Source: an uncultured Bacillota bacterium | GTDB lineage: Bacteria; Bacillota; Clostridia; Peptostreptococcales; Anaerovoracaceae | Assembly: GCA_946545145.1 (NCBI GenBank) | Contig: CAMNNG010000020.1 | Span: 1-14,562, forward strand | Length of the DNA: 14,562 nucleotides | Direction of reading: 5' to 3' | Part shown: positions 14,557 through 14,562 of the stretch, piece after piece | Layout of the letters: each line of letters begins with the position of its first letter | How positions within the stretch are numbered: position 1 is the stretch's first letter | The notes under the pieces: generated by a model | The model's input: only the letters and a program-made list of their open reading frames with translations | What the model was told of the DNA's origin: nothing | The model's database searches: none | Made by a program: the position numbers and the translations under genes

Positions 14557-14562
14557 ATATAT

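Noticed and set aside
1..14562. tRNA or rRNA genes, CRISPR arrays, insertion sequences, phage genes or toxin-antitoxin pairs
   Set aside because: None were seen; coding density is near complete and every gene belongs to a core or common family.

Overview
The window is a dense, wholly minus-strand stretch of core bacterial genes. It suggests a moderately GC-rich member of the Bacillota, probably class Clostridia. The reasons are a tRNA-dependent T-box leader in front of valS, strong GGAGG-type ribosome binding sites, frequent GTG/TTG starts, and the Firmicute-style plsX-rnc-smc-ftsY order. I cannot place it more precisely by eye; a gut or oral clostridium is a guess.

In the direction of transcription (right to left): an SGNH/GDSL-type hydrolase (14542-13805) is followed at once by a near-consensus promoter (13790-13762). 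Next comes a T-box riboswitch leader with a likely GUC (Val) specifier and an intrinsic terminator (about 13755-13540), then valS (13468-10802). After a 61-nt spacer full of GC-rich palindromes come folC, a YegS/DagK-type lipid kinase, a GNAT acetyltransferase with a C-terminal cysteine cluster, plsX, rnc, smc, ftsY, der and plsY, whose stop codon is the first three bases of the window.

From folC to plsY every junction is between an 11-nt overlap and a 10-nt gap, including 4-nt GTGA and TTGA stop/start overlaps, so these nine genes look like one translationally coupled unit. No promoter or terminator is obvious between valS and folC, so valS read-through may feed the whole block. The jobs combined are valyl-tRNA charging, folate polyglutamylation, phospholipid synthesis (PlsX and PlsY, the two halves of the acyl-phosphate pathway, plus a lipid kinase), dsRNA processing, chromosome organisation, SRP-dependent membrane targeting and ribosome assembly.

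I do not see a new defence, mobile or biosynthetic system here. The points most worth a second look are: a T-box possibly governing about 13 kb of core genes; an RNase III with Asn in place of a conserved catalytic Asp; absence of acpP/fab genes between plsX and rnc; and a Cys-rich GNAT coupled to plsX. The long plus-strand ORFs are antisense shadows.
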